Source of the DNA: Marisa cornuarietis
Taxonomy: Eukaryota; Mollusca; Gastropoda; Architaenioglossa; Ampullariidae
Direction: 5' to 3'
DNA length: 64,000 nucleotides
NCBI GenBank assembly: GCA_004794655.1
Contig: SMMW01000589.1
Coordinates: 310,001 to 374,000, forward strand
Shown: positions 12,226-25,060 of the stretch, piece by piece
How positions within the stretch are numbered: the first letter of the stretch is position 1
How the letters are laid out: each line of letters opens with the position of its first letter
Made by a program: the position numbers and the translations under genes
Notes under the pieces: model-generated
What the model saw: only the letters and a program-made list of their open reading frames with translations
Told to the model about the DNA's origin: nothing
Database searches by the model: none

Positions 12226-13961
12226 GTATGGAAACTATGGGTCGTTAAATGCACAGGAAAATATATTGACGGAGTAAGTGTTCATACACTCCCAAAGAAC
12301 CCATCGTTCAGAAGACGATGGATAACTTCATTGGTGTGTGTAGAGCTGACTTCACTGCGCCTACATTTGCCTCCTGGGTGTTACCCAGTAACGAACCCGC
12401 CGAAGAAGCAAGTGGACTCTGAGGGACCACAAAAGCCTTTTCTCCCAGAGTCCGTGCCTACTAAACAGAAACATACTTTTTCTCGTCCTACAACACAGAG
12501 AAGCTGAACGAACACTGGAACTTATCTCGATAAATGTACTTCAAATTCAACTTTTCAAACCACAGTGTTATAGCTGTGACCGACGACACATGATGTTAGT
12601 AACATGCACACAGTAAGTGAGAAGATTTAGAAGAGTGTGGGTAGCGGGGAGTTGTGGCGGGTTGAAGCTCCCTACACAGTCGACAATTTAGTGTCGGCGT
12701 TTACACATGATAAACATGTGTTTCCTGTTGTGTTAGTGCATGACTATGACTAGTGACGTAATTTTTGTCATTCCGATGACAGTTTGTTTTCTGTTTGCTT
12801 TCCTTTACACACTTCTTTCTCTTTGAAAGTCTCCTTCCTGCCTGCTACCTTCACCCCACACAAAGGCACGCGGGTTCTCTCTCTCATATTATTCTCACGC
12901 AAAGCCTTGCAAACATACTTTCATACATATACGCACGCAATATATACACTATGTGCATTCATTGACGAAAAAAAAAGTTTTCCAGACCTAAGCGGTTTGC
13001 GAGCTTTGTGGGAGGGTAAAAAACAACTTTAACGATCATCGAGATAGGAGGGAGGGGCTGAGAGTGAATAAGCGTTAGAGGACTGAGCTTGTCCTTCGAC
13101 AAGAAACATCAATCTTGTGAACTACAGCCCGGTTACATTACTTGAGAACTTCATATATAAAGTGCTGGCAGCCTAGAAGTGCCTGTTGGCATACACGACA
13201 TAATTAAATTTATACGTTTGGGGTTTGGTTTGAAGCTACAGAAGAAACACCTGCAAGTCATGTTTGTGACATCCTTTGTGTATCTGTGGGAGTAGGGGGG
13301 TGTGGGATATGCGCGAGTTTCTTCTCTTTATTAGCTTTTGGCGTTTAGCCCTTGACAAAAACCGATGCATATCACTGCATACATTTTTTTATCACCATAT
13401 CAGTTCAGCTATCTCTGATGCAAAACTGAAACAGTCGGCATACTTCTTTCGATTCGGAATCTTATCGTAATGTCAGCACGTGGTACTGTAGTAGTAAACC
13501 GACGACCATGAACACATTGAAAATCAATGGCTGCTGCATTTTAGTTCATTTTGATAAGAAATTATTTATCGGCTTTAACTAATGATGGCCGCTGGTTCTT
13601 ACGAAGAGTTTCACTGTGCAGCTGAGAGAGAATGAGGCAGTACATTTCCACTTGCCAAACAAACACGCAAGGAGTAGGAAAACGAAACGTAAATATCGAT
13701 GTCTTTAAGGGGATGACGGTGTCGAGGCTAACTACGAATCCACCATTTTCGCGACGCCAAGAAAAGACTCGTTATTTTATGCTGACCACTTCCGGTTTTT
13801 TTCACTATTTCCCCTCGTTCCCCCTCCTTTAAAAAAATGTATACCTCGATAAATGCCTGTGTATATGTGTGTATATATATATATTTCATATATGAAACCG
13901 TGTGTGTTAGAGAGAGCTATTTGAAACCATACCGCTTGTTCGATACTCATTCTGCTTCTCT

Positions 13962-14146
13962 AGGCGGTCCGGTGGCGTAACGGTTAGCGCCTGTCTCCAA
14001 TACAGTGGAAGTTGGCTGTCGTGGGTTCAGATCTCGTCTCGGGCACACTGTTCTTTCTCTGCACGTGGCATCTGTTTAAAAGGAATGGCTGCTTTGCCGT
14101 GATATAGCCTCAGTTGCTGGCTCGGCATAAAACACCTATACCCCCC
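13962..14146 (+). mobile_element. tRNA-derived SINE family B, copy 1
   Basis: A tRNA-like head (GTCCGGTGGCGTAACGGTTA A-box region, then GTGGGTTCAGATCTC B-box region) is followed by a body with TCTTTCTCTGCACGTGGCAT and a tail GCCGTGATATAGCCTCAGTT. The same order of blocks is found in reverse at 21030-21209, and the tail alone at 727-768, so this is a dispersed family. The B-box is close to the GGTTCRANNCC consensus. RNA polymerase III promoter activity is inferred from these boxes. Confidence 0.75.
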
Positions 14147-15738
14147 AAAGCCTCTCATCCCCCGTTTTGCTTCTGGGTGACTCCAAATAAACAAGCAAAC
14201 TTTGGACAACGCCATAATTTCAGAGGGCACGTGTAAAAGCTAAAGACAGGGACAGAGTTGGGGGGGGGGTAAATGGAGGGAAGCGAGTGAGCGAGTCGCA
14301 TGGAGCTAGCATCACTACAATTGTTTTCTTCCCTTTACTACAAACAGCTTGCGGGGTGTTTGTCAAGGCACGGGACATCACCTACACAACACCAGGTACC
14401 CCAGGTATTATATATTTATATGTCATATGAATGGCTCTTGCCTTGTTTATAATCGAGGATTTCGTTTTCGTGTTCTTCAGCTGTGGAGGCTTTTAAGTCA
14501 TCTTGATGTGTTGTAAAAAGGTCGCAGGCCACGAACCGGTCGACAATAAGGATTGAAGAGGGAAGATGGATTTTGAAGGAACTCTTGTCGCTGCCCGTCT
14601 GCTGGTCAGGGGGATGTTTTGTTGGTCAGTGCACACGTGCAGCAGCGCATGTTTGCTGTCGCTTGTTTGCTGGCAGGCCTGTTTGCTGGAAGGCCGAGGA
14701 GTAGCCCAGCGCCCTTAAGGTTGTTGACAATGCCGAGGGCTGATAACTCTGTTGTTTCAAGGCTCAGAGCCTCGACCTTGTGTTTATTGTTGGTCGCAAG
14801 GGGTTTGCAACATCCTGCTACATGCTGTCACTTTGTCGCTTGAATGAACACGCTCGCGCACACACGCGCATTCATGTACACGCGTGCACAGTGGCGCACC
14901 TACGGGCAAAATTCAGAGTAAACCTAAACATGGCTGAACATTTTTAATTCAGCTTGATATCTTTACACGCCCTTTAATCTCTTGCACTTTATTTTCTTCG
15001 CTGGATTTTCCCCCTCAATCGAAACCCGTGGCTTGTGGCTTCTTGTGGTTAATTTAATGTAAATACTAGCTACTTTCCTTGGAAACGCTTGCAACTTTCT
15101 TACACATTTACGTGTTTCTATTTTAAGATTTCGCTTCTTGTCTTCTCTCCCCCCATCACTACTCCCAGAATGCTCTGTTTCTGAGCCAGACCACCCCAAG
15201 TATGAACAAGTTTGTTCACATGTCCCGGTAGAGACAGCTTGACCTTGCAGCTTTGCAAACAGAGGGTCTTCTGTAATAGCTAGCCAAGAACCGGATAAAA
15301 GGTCGCACAAAGCTCAGAGTTCAATGCCAAAAGTTATTTCTTGACCTGCAGGAGGAGATGCTTGGTAAGCTTGGTGATCACTGTCTTCTAGCCTCGCTAC
15401 ATTTCTATTTTTAGCCGCGCCCAGCCGTTTATGGTGTGTGTGTGTGCATAGACAAAAAGATTAGGCTAGGATACCATGGATTTGAATATGGAATTTAAAA
15501 TATTTTTATTCCCTGCATCCGCTGTTTGTATCTGTTGCTGCTGTTTTTTTTAAATGGTGAAAGGCGTTTGGCAGATGAGAAATTAGCTTAAAGGGTGATT
15601 TTTGTAATCGGCTTCTGTTGTGCATACATGCATTTATACATGTTTTTATAATACATTTAAACGCCAAAACGAAAGATTAGAAATGCTCACAATGATTCTA
15701 CCCACCGATCCATCCACCCACCAGCTTTCTCTCTCTCT

Positions 15739-15765
15739 AAACACACACACACACACACACACACT
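15739..15765 (+). repeat. (CA)n microsatellite
   Basis: A run of about 13 CA units followed by TTGCGCGCGC. Simple sequence inside the proposed FBXL7 intron. Confidence 0.85.
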
Positions 15766-17720
15766 TGCGCGCGCAGTGAAAAAAAATTCTTACTGAAAAA
15801 TTGTCTTTTCACGAGTGAGGTCACCGGCTGTGCGTCCATTGGGCGAGACCACAATAATTAATGACATTCGGCGGCAGCCACAAACACGACAGGCTCTGCA
15901 CAGGTTCGTCGCCCCAAAACTATTTCATTTTCTCGCATTAGGGGCAGGGTCTTTCTCCAAGTCATAGCGGCATGTAGCTCAGCCCCTTGAGTACACTACA
16001 CAAGTACATGCTAACACAGACATCAGAGTTGTATTTAACAGCCATATCTCACAGACATGTAAAGCGTCTATGTACATCAAAAATATATTACCACTACCAA
16101 TGAAACAAAATAAGATATACATGTATCATAAAATAACATACTTTTTTAACACACACCATGTAATATTATAATTAGACCAGACATAAATCAAAGAGCTTCA
16201 TAGTCCTGGAATCCTTAATGCCTTTAGAATTCCACCAACCATGCCGCTTTCCCCCCACCCCCTGTCCACCTCACCCCCTCCACCAGAAAAAAAAACACTA
16301 AACAAAATTAGTGTCGTAATTCCTGATAAACCATAGCGGCTAACTTTTCCATCAGTCAGTGCGCACGATAAAACAGAACAAAACAGAAGCTAGTGGGTGT
16401 GCTCGATACATGTAAAAAACTAAAAGTTCCTCTCGATACAAAAGACGGCAAAAAGACATGACCAATGAGTGTGCGCTGTAGATGTTCGCACTACAATGTT
16501 CTGCACGTGCGCACGTGGTGCAAAGGGGACTAATCTGGCGAGACTGGGCGGGCAAGGGCGACCAGCGGGCAGATGAGGATAGCAGGTCGTGCCGTCCCTG
16601 CCCACGTCCAGCAAAAGATTTGAGGGAGGAGATATCTCAGGGACGAGGACAGTGCTGCGAGACAGCGTGTTGCAAAACATACCGTGACAGCGCCTTGAGG
16701 AGGATTACTGGGGGTGACCCTCCCTCTTCTTACGCAGCAAAGAAAACTCGGGCAAGTCGCCAGCACGCACAAGCGGCGCTGAAAGAAACTGTTCGCACGC
16801 TGTTGCCACCCACCACCATCATAATCCGACCCCTGCCCTGCCCCAGTCACTGATTCCCCCCCCCCCCTTGCGACTTGCGTATATAAATAAGGTAAAGTTT
16901 GGTCAAAGAGCAGGTACAGACCTAAATGTAGATACCATAAATTTCGAGAGTGGAGTCGAAGGGCACGCGGTCGGCTTAGTGCGAGGCCTGTGTAAGTGGT
17001 TTTTGCAAACACCAACGTCCATTAGTAAAGTTTACATGAACCGTGAATGCGACCCACATAATTAAAGTGTAAACAAAATCCTGTCATGAACTACTAGCCG
17101 TTTTTTTTTTAAATCTCCTGTCAGATGGTCGCGAAATAACAAACAAGCGTCTTCGCATAAAATTATCTGGCGTCCGCGTCTGGACCAAGATTCTTCTCTG
17201 ATGACTACTACGATCATTGCACGTACTGTCAACCTTTTTATAACCATTTGCCCCCGGTAAGGCAGATTTCCTCAAAGCTGTTCCCGAACCTTAATCTATG
17301 ATCATAAGAGGGAGTCAGGCGAGACAGGACAAGATGAACAGTTTTATCAAAACGTGAGGTAAGGGAAGCATGTCTAAAGTCAGCTTTGTCCTATGTGCTG
17401 AATGAAATGAAGATATCTTCTGCTTACAGTTATCGGAATCTATTATACACTCCGTTGTGGTTCGCTGGAGATAAGGATGCCTTGGAGTTTTTTTTTTTTT
17501 TAATAGTCTCAGGGGTATTTTTGGAAAGGGACATGAAGCTCCCATGTTTCCCAAAGCTGTACCTGTAAATCCAGGCGAGTAATCTTAAATATACCTGTGG
17601 TCTATAGTTAACGGCACGGACCTTCACTTACTGGATGCCTCTCATTCGTTGCCTCTTTGCCCTGTCATAGCAGTCACCAATCCTCACAAAGAAGGGCTTT
17701 CGCTTCCGTTTTCTGTCAAA

Positions 17721-17756
17721 ATGGCGGATTTTCCTAACGTCGAAGAAATTTTAGAA
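17721..17756 (+). CDS. Exon-like island: possible first coding exon (MADFPNVEEILE)
   Basis: An ATG in a strong context (TCAAAATGGCGG) opens twelve codons that run straight into a textbook donor, GAA|GTGAGT, at phase 0. The AAATGGCGG word is also a common promoter-proximal YY1-type motif at start codons of housekeeping genes. No matching downstream exon is recognised, and the phase does not fit the FBXL7 exon at 22298. I do not recognise the protein. It could be the first exon of a gene nested in the intron. Confidence 0.3.
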
Positions 17757-19719
17757 GTGAGTAATTAAGCTTTTCATCATCAGAACCTTGTTAACATCGA
17801 TTGCGAAATAAACAGTAGTATTTTTTGTAAAATGTATTTTGTTTGTTTATAGAAAACGCATTTGGGTTTATCGATAATTTTATCATATTAAAACATCGCC
17901 ACAACAGATGCTATTGACTTGTTTTACCATTAACAATTAAAAAAGCATTGTTTTTGATTTTTTTTGAAACAATTTTATAGATTGTTCTGTTCCGAAAAAA
18001 AACCTATTCTTTAAGAATTAATTTAAGGTATGCAATCAAAGGACCGGAAACAATAGGTCTCTAAAGGAAAACTGAGACTGACACGGGATTTGACCATGAG
18101 TCACTTATCCAGTAATGAAGGTCATTGGTTAACGGCTTCTGGAGCATCTGTCTCAAAGACAACTTTGGACGTCCAGTCCATAATTAGAGCCTGTAGTGGT
18201 TTTTTTTTTTAGGTTCATTAAAGACTGGTTGGGATGTGCCGAAAGCTAAGGTATCATGCTGTATTTTTTGTTAAAGATTTAATTCTTGAAGTTGTCTGTC
18301 AGAGTAGGCATTATCCGCAATTCGGATGGCATGTATACATAATGCTCATACTGATACCTAAGGAGAACTGCAATTTAAATTAGTTTGATAAAAGAAGACA
18401 TGTACCAGAATCACAACTGATATAACTCGTGGGGTCGATTTGCTTGGACCGTTGATTCTTGTCCTCATTAGTGAATGCCCTTGTCCTTCTGTTCACTTTT
18501 GTTAATTTTCCAAGCATCCTGCACAACCTTCCTTTGGCACACTAATAAGATAATCGCAATCTCTTCGCGTAGCTTCTCTGTCGCAAGGTAAAGGTCAAGG
18601 GGTCGCAGGGCAGGCGCAGACGGGCAGGAAGTGCTTAATGTTAATATCAAGCTAGTTACGGGGAATGGACAGAGAAGACTAAGGCTTCTGAAGATGTGAT
18701 CCATCGGAGATGAGTCTGGTACAGAGAAATACATAGAAATCAGCCAATATAAACAAAAAAGGCACAATGGTTACGAAGTTTTTAATGCTAGGGTTTTCTT
18801 CGAATTTCTTGTGGGTGAGATGAACAGTTCTTGGCGAGACAGAGCATGACAGATGATCACAGGACTGCTGAATGTGCTGTAAAATCTGTGCGCCATCAAC
18901 GTTCAAAAACACATGGGCGACTTTCAGAATCGAACTTGAGTGAACGCAGGTTCTACGCAGTTTGCTACGTGGGTGAGTTGTTTTTGTCCCGGCTGATTTG
19001 TGTGTAAAGGTATGTCTCTACAAACTTTGGACAGGCTAGTATCTTAACGAGGTAATGAATCTAGCAGTTTAAGCCGGGTCTGACAAGCGTAGGGAGGTTA
19101 CTCGCATTGAGCAGGAAGACTGAAATGACTGTGAAGGTAGCGACCTTTCAAAGATATTGGGAAACCTGCAGCACTCACAGGCCACAGTCGCTGTAGATCT
19201 TCTGCTGGTGGGAAAACCAATTAAGACAGATGTCCCCGGGGTCTGCACTGAATATACCCCACGAAGTGTTCTTCCTACAGTTGAGGGAGGAAACGAAATT
19301 TCCGTTAGTCAGTGTCGATTTTCTCGGCGACTGAAACCCGTCTGTCAGGGGTTACACTCCCCCATTCCCCTCCTGTTTTTTTTTTAACAGGCGCTACAAA
19401 GAGGAGGTTCCAAACCGCGGAGTCAGCGAAATGATCGCGTTTATCTCAAAGACACCTGGTTTATGGGTTATTTGTGAAGACGATGAGTTTATAAGTTATT
19501 CGTATAGTGGGTGTCGGCTTTTTTTCTACAGTGGCCTTAGTCATGCAGTATGATAGCAAAGAATGCTTTTTTTAATATTTATTCTAGTTGCTTGTTGGTA
19601 GGATGTTTTAGGCTGGAGTTGTCTGTCTTTCACCTGTGAATGCTGAGTTATTTTTCTTCTTCGAAAAATATGCAAAACAAAAGGATTAATGGAGTCTTGA
19701 TAACTATAAAAGGAATGGC

Positions 19720-19944
19720 CTACAGAAGAATACATGCAGATGATTTTTTGTCTGATTTATCATCTGCTTTTTTTCTGAATTTTTCTGTGTTTTCCCTGGA
19801 GATGGTGATTGTGACTGCTCCTTCTTGTCCCTGTCTTTCGGTCGCTCTATTCAGCATTTCATAGGCATCTCTTGCATCGCCAGTTCTGTATAGCATTCCA
19901 CGTGCAACCGATCGACTAATGAAGACTTCTTGAGAGATGGTGTT
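19720..19944 (-). CDS. Minus-strand terminal exon with polybasic CaaL tail, gene unknown
   Basis: Read on the minus strand, an acceptor GTATTTTCAG precedes 74 codons that begin AACACC in phase 0 and end at a TAG. The peptide is hydrophilic and balanced in composition. Its C-terminus is Lys-rich and closes Ser-Ala-Cys-Ile-Leu-Leu-stop. A CaaX box ending in Leu after basic residues is the known signal for geranylgeranylation in Rho/Rap-type and G-gamma proteins. The rest does not look like a Ras GTPase, and I do not recognise the family. Upstream exons were not found. If real, the gene is nested in the FBXL7 intron on the opposite strand. Chance cannot be excluded. Confidence 0.35.
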   Translation of the reverse strand, partial: NTISQEVFISRSVARGMLYRTGDARDAYEMLNRATERQGQEGAVTITISRENTEKFRKKADDKSDKKSSACILL

Positions 19945-21029
19945 CTGAAAATACTTCAAATTTTTTTGTTTTACACGATCTTGAAGGGGAGTGCATGCAA
20001 AAACTAGCGATAAATTTCATTAGACGACCGTGTCATTAGGACGATGATCATCGGCAAAGAAATACGAAAATTAATAATGCAGTCATCACCTCAGACGTAG
20101 CCCTTGCTACCCGCCATGTTCGGACCACCTGGCCCGTCCTACATGTTTTGCCGTTTCGGTCTACATTCTCACGAGTTCGCTGTTTGGGTCGAAGTGGCCC
20201 CGTGCAGTCTCTTTTCTATAGGAAGTAAAAACCCCTTTGACCTTTCATGGTGTTTGCCTCCCGCGAGAATGTCAGCTGGTGAAGCGAGGGCGGGGATCAA
20301 ATCCCTAGTTGAAAGACTGCACTCACCTCCAAAGGTGGAGAGTTCAGTACATTTATTTATCTGCCCTGGCCTTTTGGCCCTAGTGAATATCTTTTGCGAC
20401 TCTGTAGATATTATAAATGGATCCGTCGGCCGTTCTTCAATATTGGAAAACAATATGTTTAAACAACTATCTGTCTTTTTCTCATTGTCTTTTCATTCCT
20501 ATCTTTATCGGATATTCTTTTTGAGTTTGCCTTGGCTTCAAACTGTTAAAAACAGTTGAACACGCCTTTAAGTTTTACTGTTTTGGTATGCGACCGCGAA
20601 TGTGTACGAAATCTACATTTCAAGAATCATACTGAGTTCTTGTATTGTTATTTATATACATTTTATATTTATAAAGCAAGATTAACAAAGGGATAAAATT
20701 GACTATTATTTTGTCGTCGCGCATGTGAGGGGCACACTTTCCTCATTGACTGCAACGCTGGCGAATAACGGGGAATGGAGCAATGAAAAAAAAAATCCAG
20801 CTGAATAAATCAGCGATGACGTCAATGACAAAGTTAATGAAACGTTTCCCAGAAGAAGGAGGAAATAATGAAGATAGCCGTGCGCCCTGAGTTTTTAAAG
20901 AACTTGAATAGATAAAGAACCTACCAAGTGTCACCTGTCGGCAAGTTGTCCTTTTTTTTTTTGGGGGGGGGGATACCTTAACACCTGCGATAGCAGGTTG
21001 TGTGTGAGAGAGAGCAGTGGGTGGGTGGG

Positions 21030-21209
21030 GGGAATTGGTGTTTTACGCCGACCCAGTAACGAGGGCTATATGACGGCAAGGCATGCAGCCCTGTAAACAG
21101 ATGCCACATGCAGAGAAAGAACAGCGTGCCCGAAACGAGAGCTGAACCCGGGACAGCAAACCTTCACTGTGTTGGTGACAGGCGCTCACCGTTGCGCCAC
21201 CGGACCAGT
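21030..21209 (-). mobile_element. tRNA-derived SINE family B, copy 2 (reverse)
   Basis: The reverse complement begins GGTCCGGTGGCGCAACGGTG, carries a B-box region CGGGTTCAGCTCTCG, and has the body words TCTTTCTCTGCATGTGGCAT and GCCGTCATATAGCCC, ending GGCGTAAAACACC. The block order matches 13962-14146 over about 180 bp with scattered differences. It sits just upstream of the last part of the FBXL7 intron, antisense to that gene. Confidence 0.75.
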
Positions 21210-21338
21210 GAGAGACTGAAATGTCAAGTGCCACTGCCCTTTGTTATGTCAGTTGTTATGTACTCACTCCACTTACATACTCTTAGATGATCGGTACCAT
21301 CAGTACACGATATCCACCACATGATTGAGAGTGCAAGC

Positions 21339-21343
21339 ACGCG

Positions 21344-21380
<37 letters not shown>
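21339..21380 (+). repeat. Compound (CG)n(CA)n microsatellite
   Basis: About 7 CG units followed by about 14 CA units. An alternating purine-pyrimidine tract of this type can adopt left-handed DNA. Confidence 0.85.
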
Positions 21381-21382
<2 letters not shown>

Positions 21383-22297
21383 TCACACAGATGCACGCTA
21401 AGAAAAGAAACCTTTCTGTTTAAACTAAAAGATCAGAATGTTTAAAAGCGTCAACGGCTGGAGTGAAAGCCGGCCTTTTCACGAATAATTGTTTCTTTCA
21501 CCCACTTCAACTTCCGGTGCACAGCCGCAAATATTCATTGCCTCCCCTGCTGTGCATTGATTACTTGCCCTTGCTGAACTTCAGGGCTTCTTTGACACGG
21601 ATAGACTTTTACTCCTGTTCTGAATAACGCTTAATACCACCTTCAAAGGTTGGAAACCATGAATTCATATTGAAGTTTAGAAATAACGTTAGTGACTTAA
21701 GAGAGCGAATGAAGACTTTGCTTTAGTAAGGGCAAACTTGGACAGTTCTCTGTTTGGATGGCTTTAGATTTATATTCACAAGGATAGTTGTCTTTGCATG
21801 GTTGTTGACTTGAATTCACAGACCGGTAGGATAAGTAGAATAACTCTATTCGCAGGGTTGTATAATTGTATTCACAGATTGATGTGTTTGTTCAGGAAAG
21901 TAATACTTTGTAAAATAGCTGAGCTCACACTTTTGGAGAAAAACAGTATGGTAGACCTTAACATAAAGTGACGTTTAGACAAAGATTTCAAACCTTTGTC
22001 TTAGTGTAATGTTTGAGAAACGGTGAACTTTTAAACAATATAAACCATTGTCGACCTTAAAGTAACCTCCAACTTTTCTTTGACACCATAGAATATTGTT
22101 TTCATTCTACAAAGACCATGCAGCCCGAGTAAGGGGACGGTATTTTTTTTAGGTCTCTATCGCCACCATCATCATTTTGTATATCTTTATCGTGTGCTGC
22201 AGTAAAAAGGTTTGCGATGCCCTTAAAAAAAAGAAAACCAATATGTGATTTTGCAAATGGTTTTTCCAAGATTGCTCAAGGGAGCTCTTTTTTGCAG

Positions 22298-23191
22298 ATT
22301 CCCCAAAGACAGTGGAGTCCACGCACGAGTCTACGAGCTCTGGGATCGCTTCTGACGTGCCCACCTACTGCCCGCCTCCTATCGCCCTCACCACTTTCAA
22401 GGGAGACCATCCAGGTCCCAGGGGACAAAACTATGCGGTCAATGGCTACTTTTCCGACCGCAATTCTCAGGACTCGGGAACGCGGACGGCCTCCTGGGCC
22501 AGCTCGCCGAACCCTAAAGCTTCGACACCCATCCCGATGTCGGGACAACAGCAGTATCAGTTCGGACATAATCATAGGCTATCGCCGGCCTCTCCCTTGG
22601 CGTACAAGTCGGCTACGCCCCCCGCCCATTGTTACGGGTCCGGATCCGGGTCGGGGCCGAACGAATACCAGCCCCGTGAGGTCGACGTGGAGGCCCTGCG
22701 GACTAGACTGCGTTTCATGGACTTTCAAGACACGGCCAAAGTCATGAGGTCGACGACGAAGGGCAAGCACCCGTATCTCAGGCCTTCACCATTTGAGCGC
22801 CTGACGGACGATGTGTTGTTGAAAGTCTTCTCTCACCTTCCCACGGACCACCTGTGCAAGTGCGCGCGCGTGTGCCGCCGGTGGTACCACCTTGTGTGGG
22901 ACCCCAGCCTGTGGACTAGCATCGTCATCAACAACAGTGCAATAGAGGCAGACCGCGTGCTCAAGTACCTGACGCGACGGCTGAGCTACAACACCCCCAA
23001 GGTGTGCGTCATCCTCGAGCGCGTCAACCTCAACGGCTGCGAGCAGCTGACGGACAAAGGCCTGCACACCGTGGCCAAGCGCTGCCCCGAGCTGCGCTAC
23101 CTGGAGGTGCAGGGCTGCACCAAACTCACCAACTTGGGCGTGTTCGAGGCGGTGTCGTACTGCGTCAACCTGGAGCACCTGGATGTCACAG
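22298..23191 (+). CDS. FBXL7: FBXL7 exon: N-terminal region, F-box and first leucine-rich repeats
   Basis: FBXL7 is a substrate-recognition subunit of SCF (SKP1-CUL1-F-box) ubiquitin ligases. The acceptor TTTTTTGCAG ends at 22297, and the exon enters with two bases completing a codon. A Ser/Pro-rich disordered stretch (SGIASDVPTYCPPP, like the SPALICPP region of vertebrate FBXL7) comes first. The F-box follows (FERLTDDVLLKVFSHLPTDH and CKCARVCRRWYHLVWDPSLW, about residues 216-262 if the proposed first exon is right). Then come LRRs of the cysteine-containing subtype (LNGCEQLTDKGLHTVAKRC). It ends GTCACAG|GTGGGG in phase 1, at the same place as the intron in the vertebrate gene (LDVSG|CSK). 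The exon is strikingly GC-rich compared with its surroundings. There is no ATG near the acceptor, so an upstream exon is required. Confidence 0.95.
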
Positions 23192-24226
23192 GTGGGGGGT
23201 GTGTGTTGTGTGCTTGTTACGTCACGTTTTATTTACTATCTGTGTAGTCTTAGTTCTGGTGCTGACGCACTGTTTCTGCCCTTCAAATACAAAAAAGCCA
23301 ACTCTAATACAGCACAAACACATTTAGTATATTAATGCAATAACCAAATGACTGATCGGTTAAAAACTTAGAATCTGAACTACTTTTCTGCAGAGACAGG
23401 TCAACGTAAGTGTCGTTGTTTACTGATTATTTTCCATTGGAAATAGATTATTAGTTAGCGAACGATGACGTATTAATCACGGTTCATTTTTTTTTTTTGG
23501 GGGGGGGGGTACTATCAAACGGCTGCGGTCTATCATTAGTTGCTCAAAATACAATAAGTTTAGCTTAAAGGGGGGATGGTGGTTAGGGAACCGTGGCCAG
23601 TCAAGGTCAGCTGAAGCCAGGTGTCATTAGCTGCCCCGACTACAATAGTCTTAGCGCGGGCAAAGCTGCTGACACTGGAGCTTAGCGATATTGCCTGGGA
23701 ATGCGTGGTCAAGTCATGAGAGCCCCTGCCAGGCCTTTTGCCGTTGAAGTCCGCAGTTCTCGACATTCCATCACAGTGATGTCACGTGGTCGCTTTACGT
23801 CGCTTATTTGCTTTAGCAACTAATGAGAAATTCCACAGAGGCCTTTCCTCTTTGTCAAACAGCTTGGCCGCAGGACGAGGAAAGGGTCAAACTGACTCTG
23901 TTGCTGCACAATCGCCAGGTGTTCTGACCAATCAGTTTTCAGTTTATTTTCATCTCCTCTGTCATCGACAAGTTATTATTTACAGCAGCTTCCCCATCCA
24001 TGAAGGGCTGGTATAGGACGGTTGGTCACGTGCGTGTTAACAATACTGTTCACCTCGTGATGTCCCATCTTACAGCAGATCTGTTTCTCTTTCGATGGGA
24101 CATCGTCGGTAGTTTCCTTAGTCTTTATCACCTTCTCGCCATCTCCAAACTTTGTGCGAGATGTGAAAGTATTTTGCTGTCAAACCAAACAGTCGTCTGC
24201 CACGTGACTTACCTCGAGTCTCATTG

Positions 24227-24228
<2 letters not shown>

Positions 24229-24294
<66 letters not shown>
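24229..24294 (+). repeat. (CA)33 microsatellite
   Basis: An uninterrupted CA run of about 66 bases in the FBXL7 intron, followed by TATATT. Its length and purity suggest it is polymorphic. Confidence 0.95.
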
Positions 24295-24299
<5 letters not shown>

Positions 24300-25060
24300 T
24301 ATATCATTTAATATTTTTAGTAATCTTCTTTTATAGTCATTGAATATCTTTAACTATTCCCTTGCTACAGTTGTAAGGCAGTCTGAACTGTTCACTAATC
24401 TACCGAGCCATTGTTGGGATTAAACTGTCCTTTTTCTTCTGAACAAGTCGCTGGAAAATCATGCTCTCTCGCTGTAAACTGTTTGTCTGTTTACATACCT
24501 TCTACGATCCATCTTTCACGCTGGAGGGATGCTTGACACTGGCTTTTCTATTGATTTGCAGTCTGACAACCTCCCGTCAAAACTCGACTGATACCCTAGA
24601 AGTCGTTTACACGCCCCATCGACAGACTCGAGTTCTATATGCCTGAAGCACGTATCTGATTGATGTTATCTTTTCCTTCATCTGTCTGTCTGTTAGCCTA
24701 TATGTAGCCCGCTGCTGTTTCGGTGTATTTGTCACTGCGACATAGGACACTAGGTCGCTTTCACGCTTGGCACGGCCTGTGACATCTGTGTTATCGCACG
24801 CCGTATCGCGTACCCCCGGTAGCGCAGCGGTTCGATTGCCACCGAGTACAGCGAGAATTCTAATGTAACGGCCCCCTTGTATTTCTCACGAAACCTGTTC
24901 ACAAGGGTGGCTGTCAGGGGGATGGAAGATTCGCTTCTGCCTCCATCCCTCCTTTTTATAGTGTTAAATCACCATTAGGGGAAATCAGTTTTCTTTCTAA
25001 TAAATCCAAACAAATAATCTCCCTCAGCAGCTCCCTTTTCTTCGCACTATATCGGGCTTG

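Larger units (their letters stand above)
2866..22297 (+). other. Proposed 19.4 kb first intron of FBXL7
   Basis: Donor GTACGT is at 2866 and acceptor TTTTTTGCAG ends at 22297. Apart from the separately listed SINEs, foldback element, microsatellites and three exon-like islands, I see no supported coding sequence. A GC-rich patch at about 16480-16860 is open in several frames on both strands but shows no motif; it may be regulatory. T-run/G-run blocks such as the one near 20952 are low-complexity sequence. Large first introns are common in this family's genes. Confidence 0.45.

Noticed and set aside
14963..15310. 115-codon minus-strand frame
   Set aside because: No motif and no matching exons; Lys-rich end reflects A/T-rich sequence.
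16482..17015. Long overlapping frames on both strands in a GC-rich patch
   Set aside because: Open in several frames at once because stop codons are rare in GC-rich DNA; no homology recognised.
20104..20559. 151-codon + frame and its antisense partner
   Set aside because: No domain, no start context; a strong minus donor (GTGAGT near 20330) does not fit the phase of the exon at 19944.
22276..23178. Antisense frames across the FBXL7 exon, and similarly 26123-26803
   Set aside because: Shadows of the GC-rich leucine-rich-repeat coding strand.
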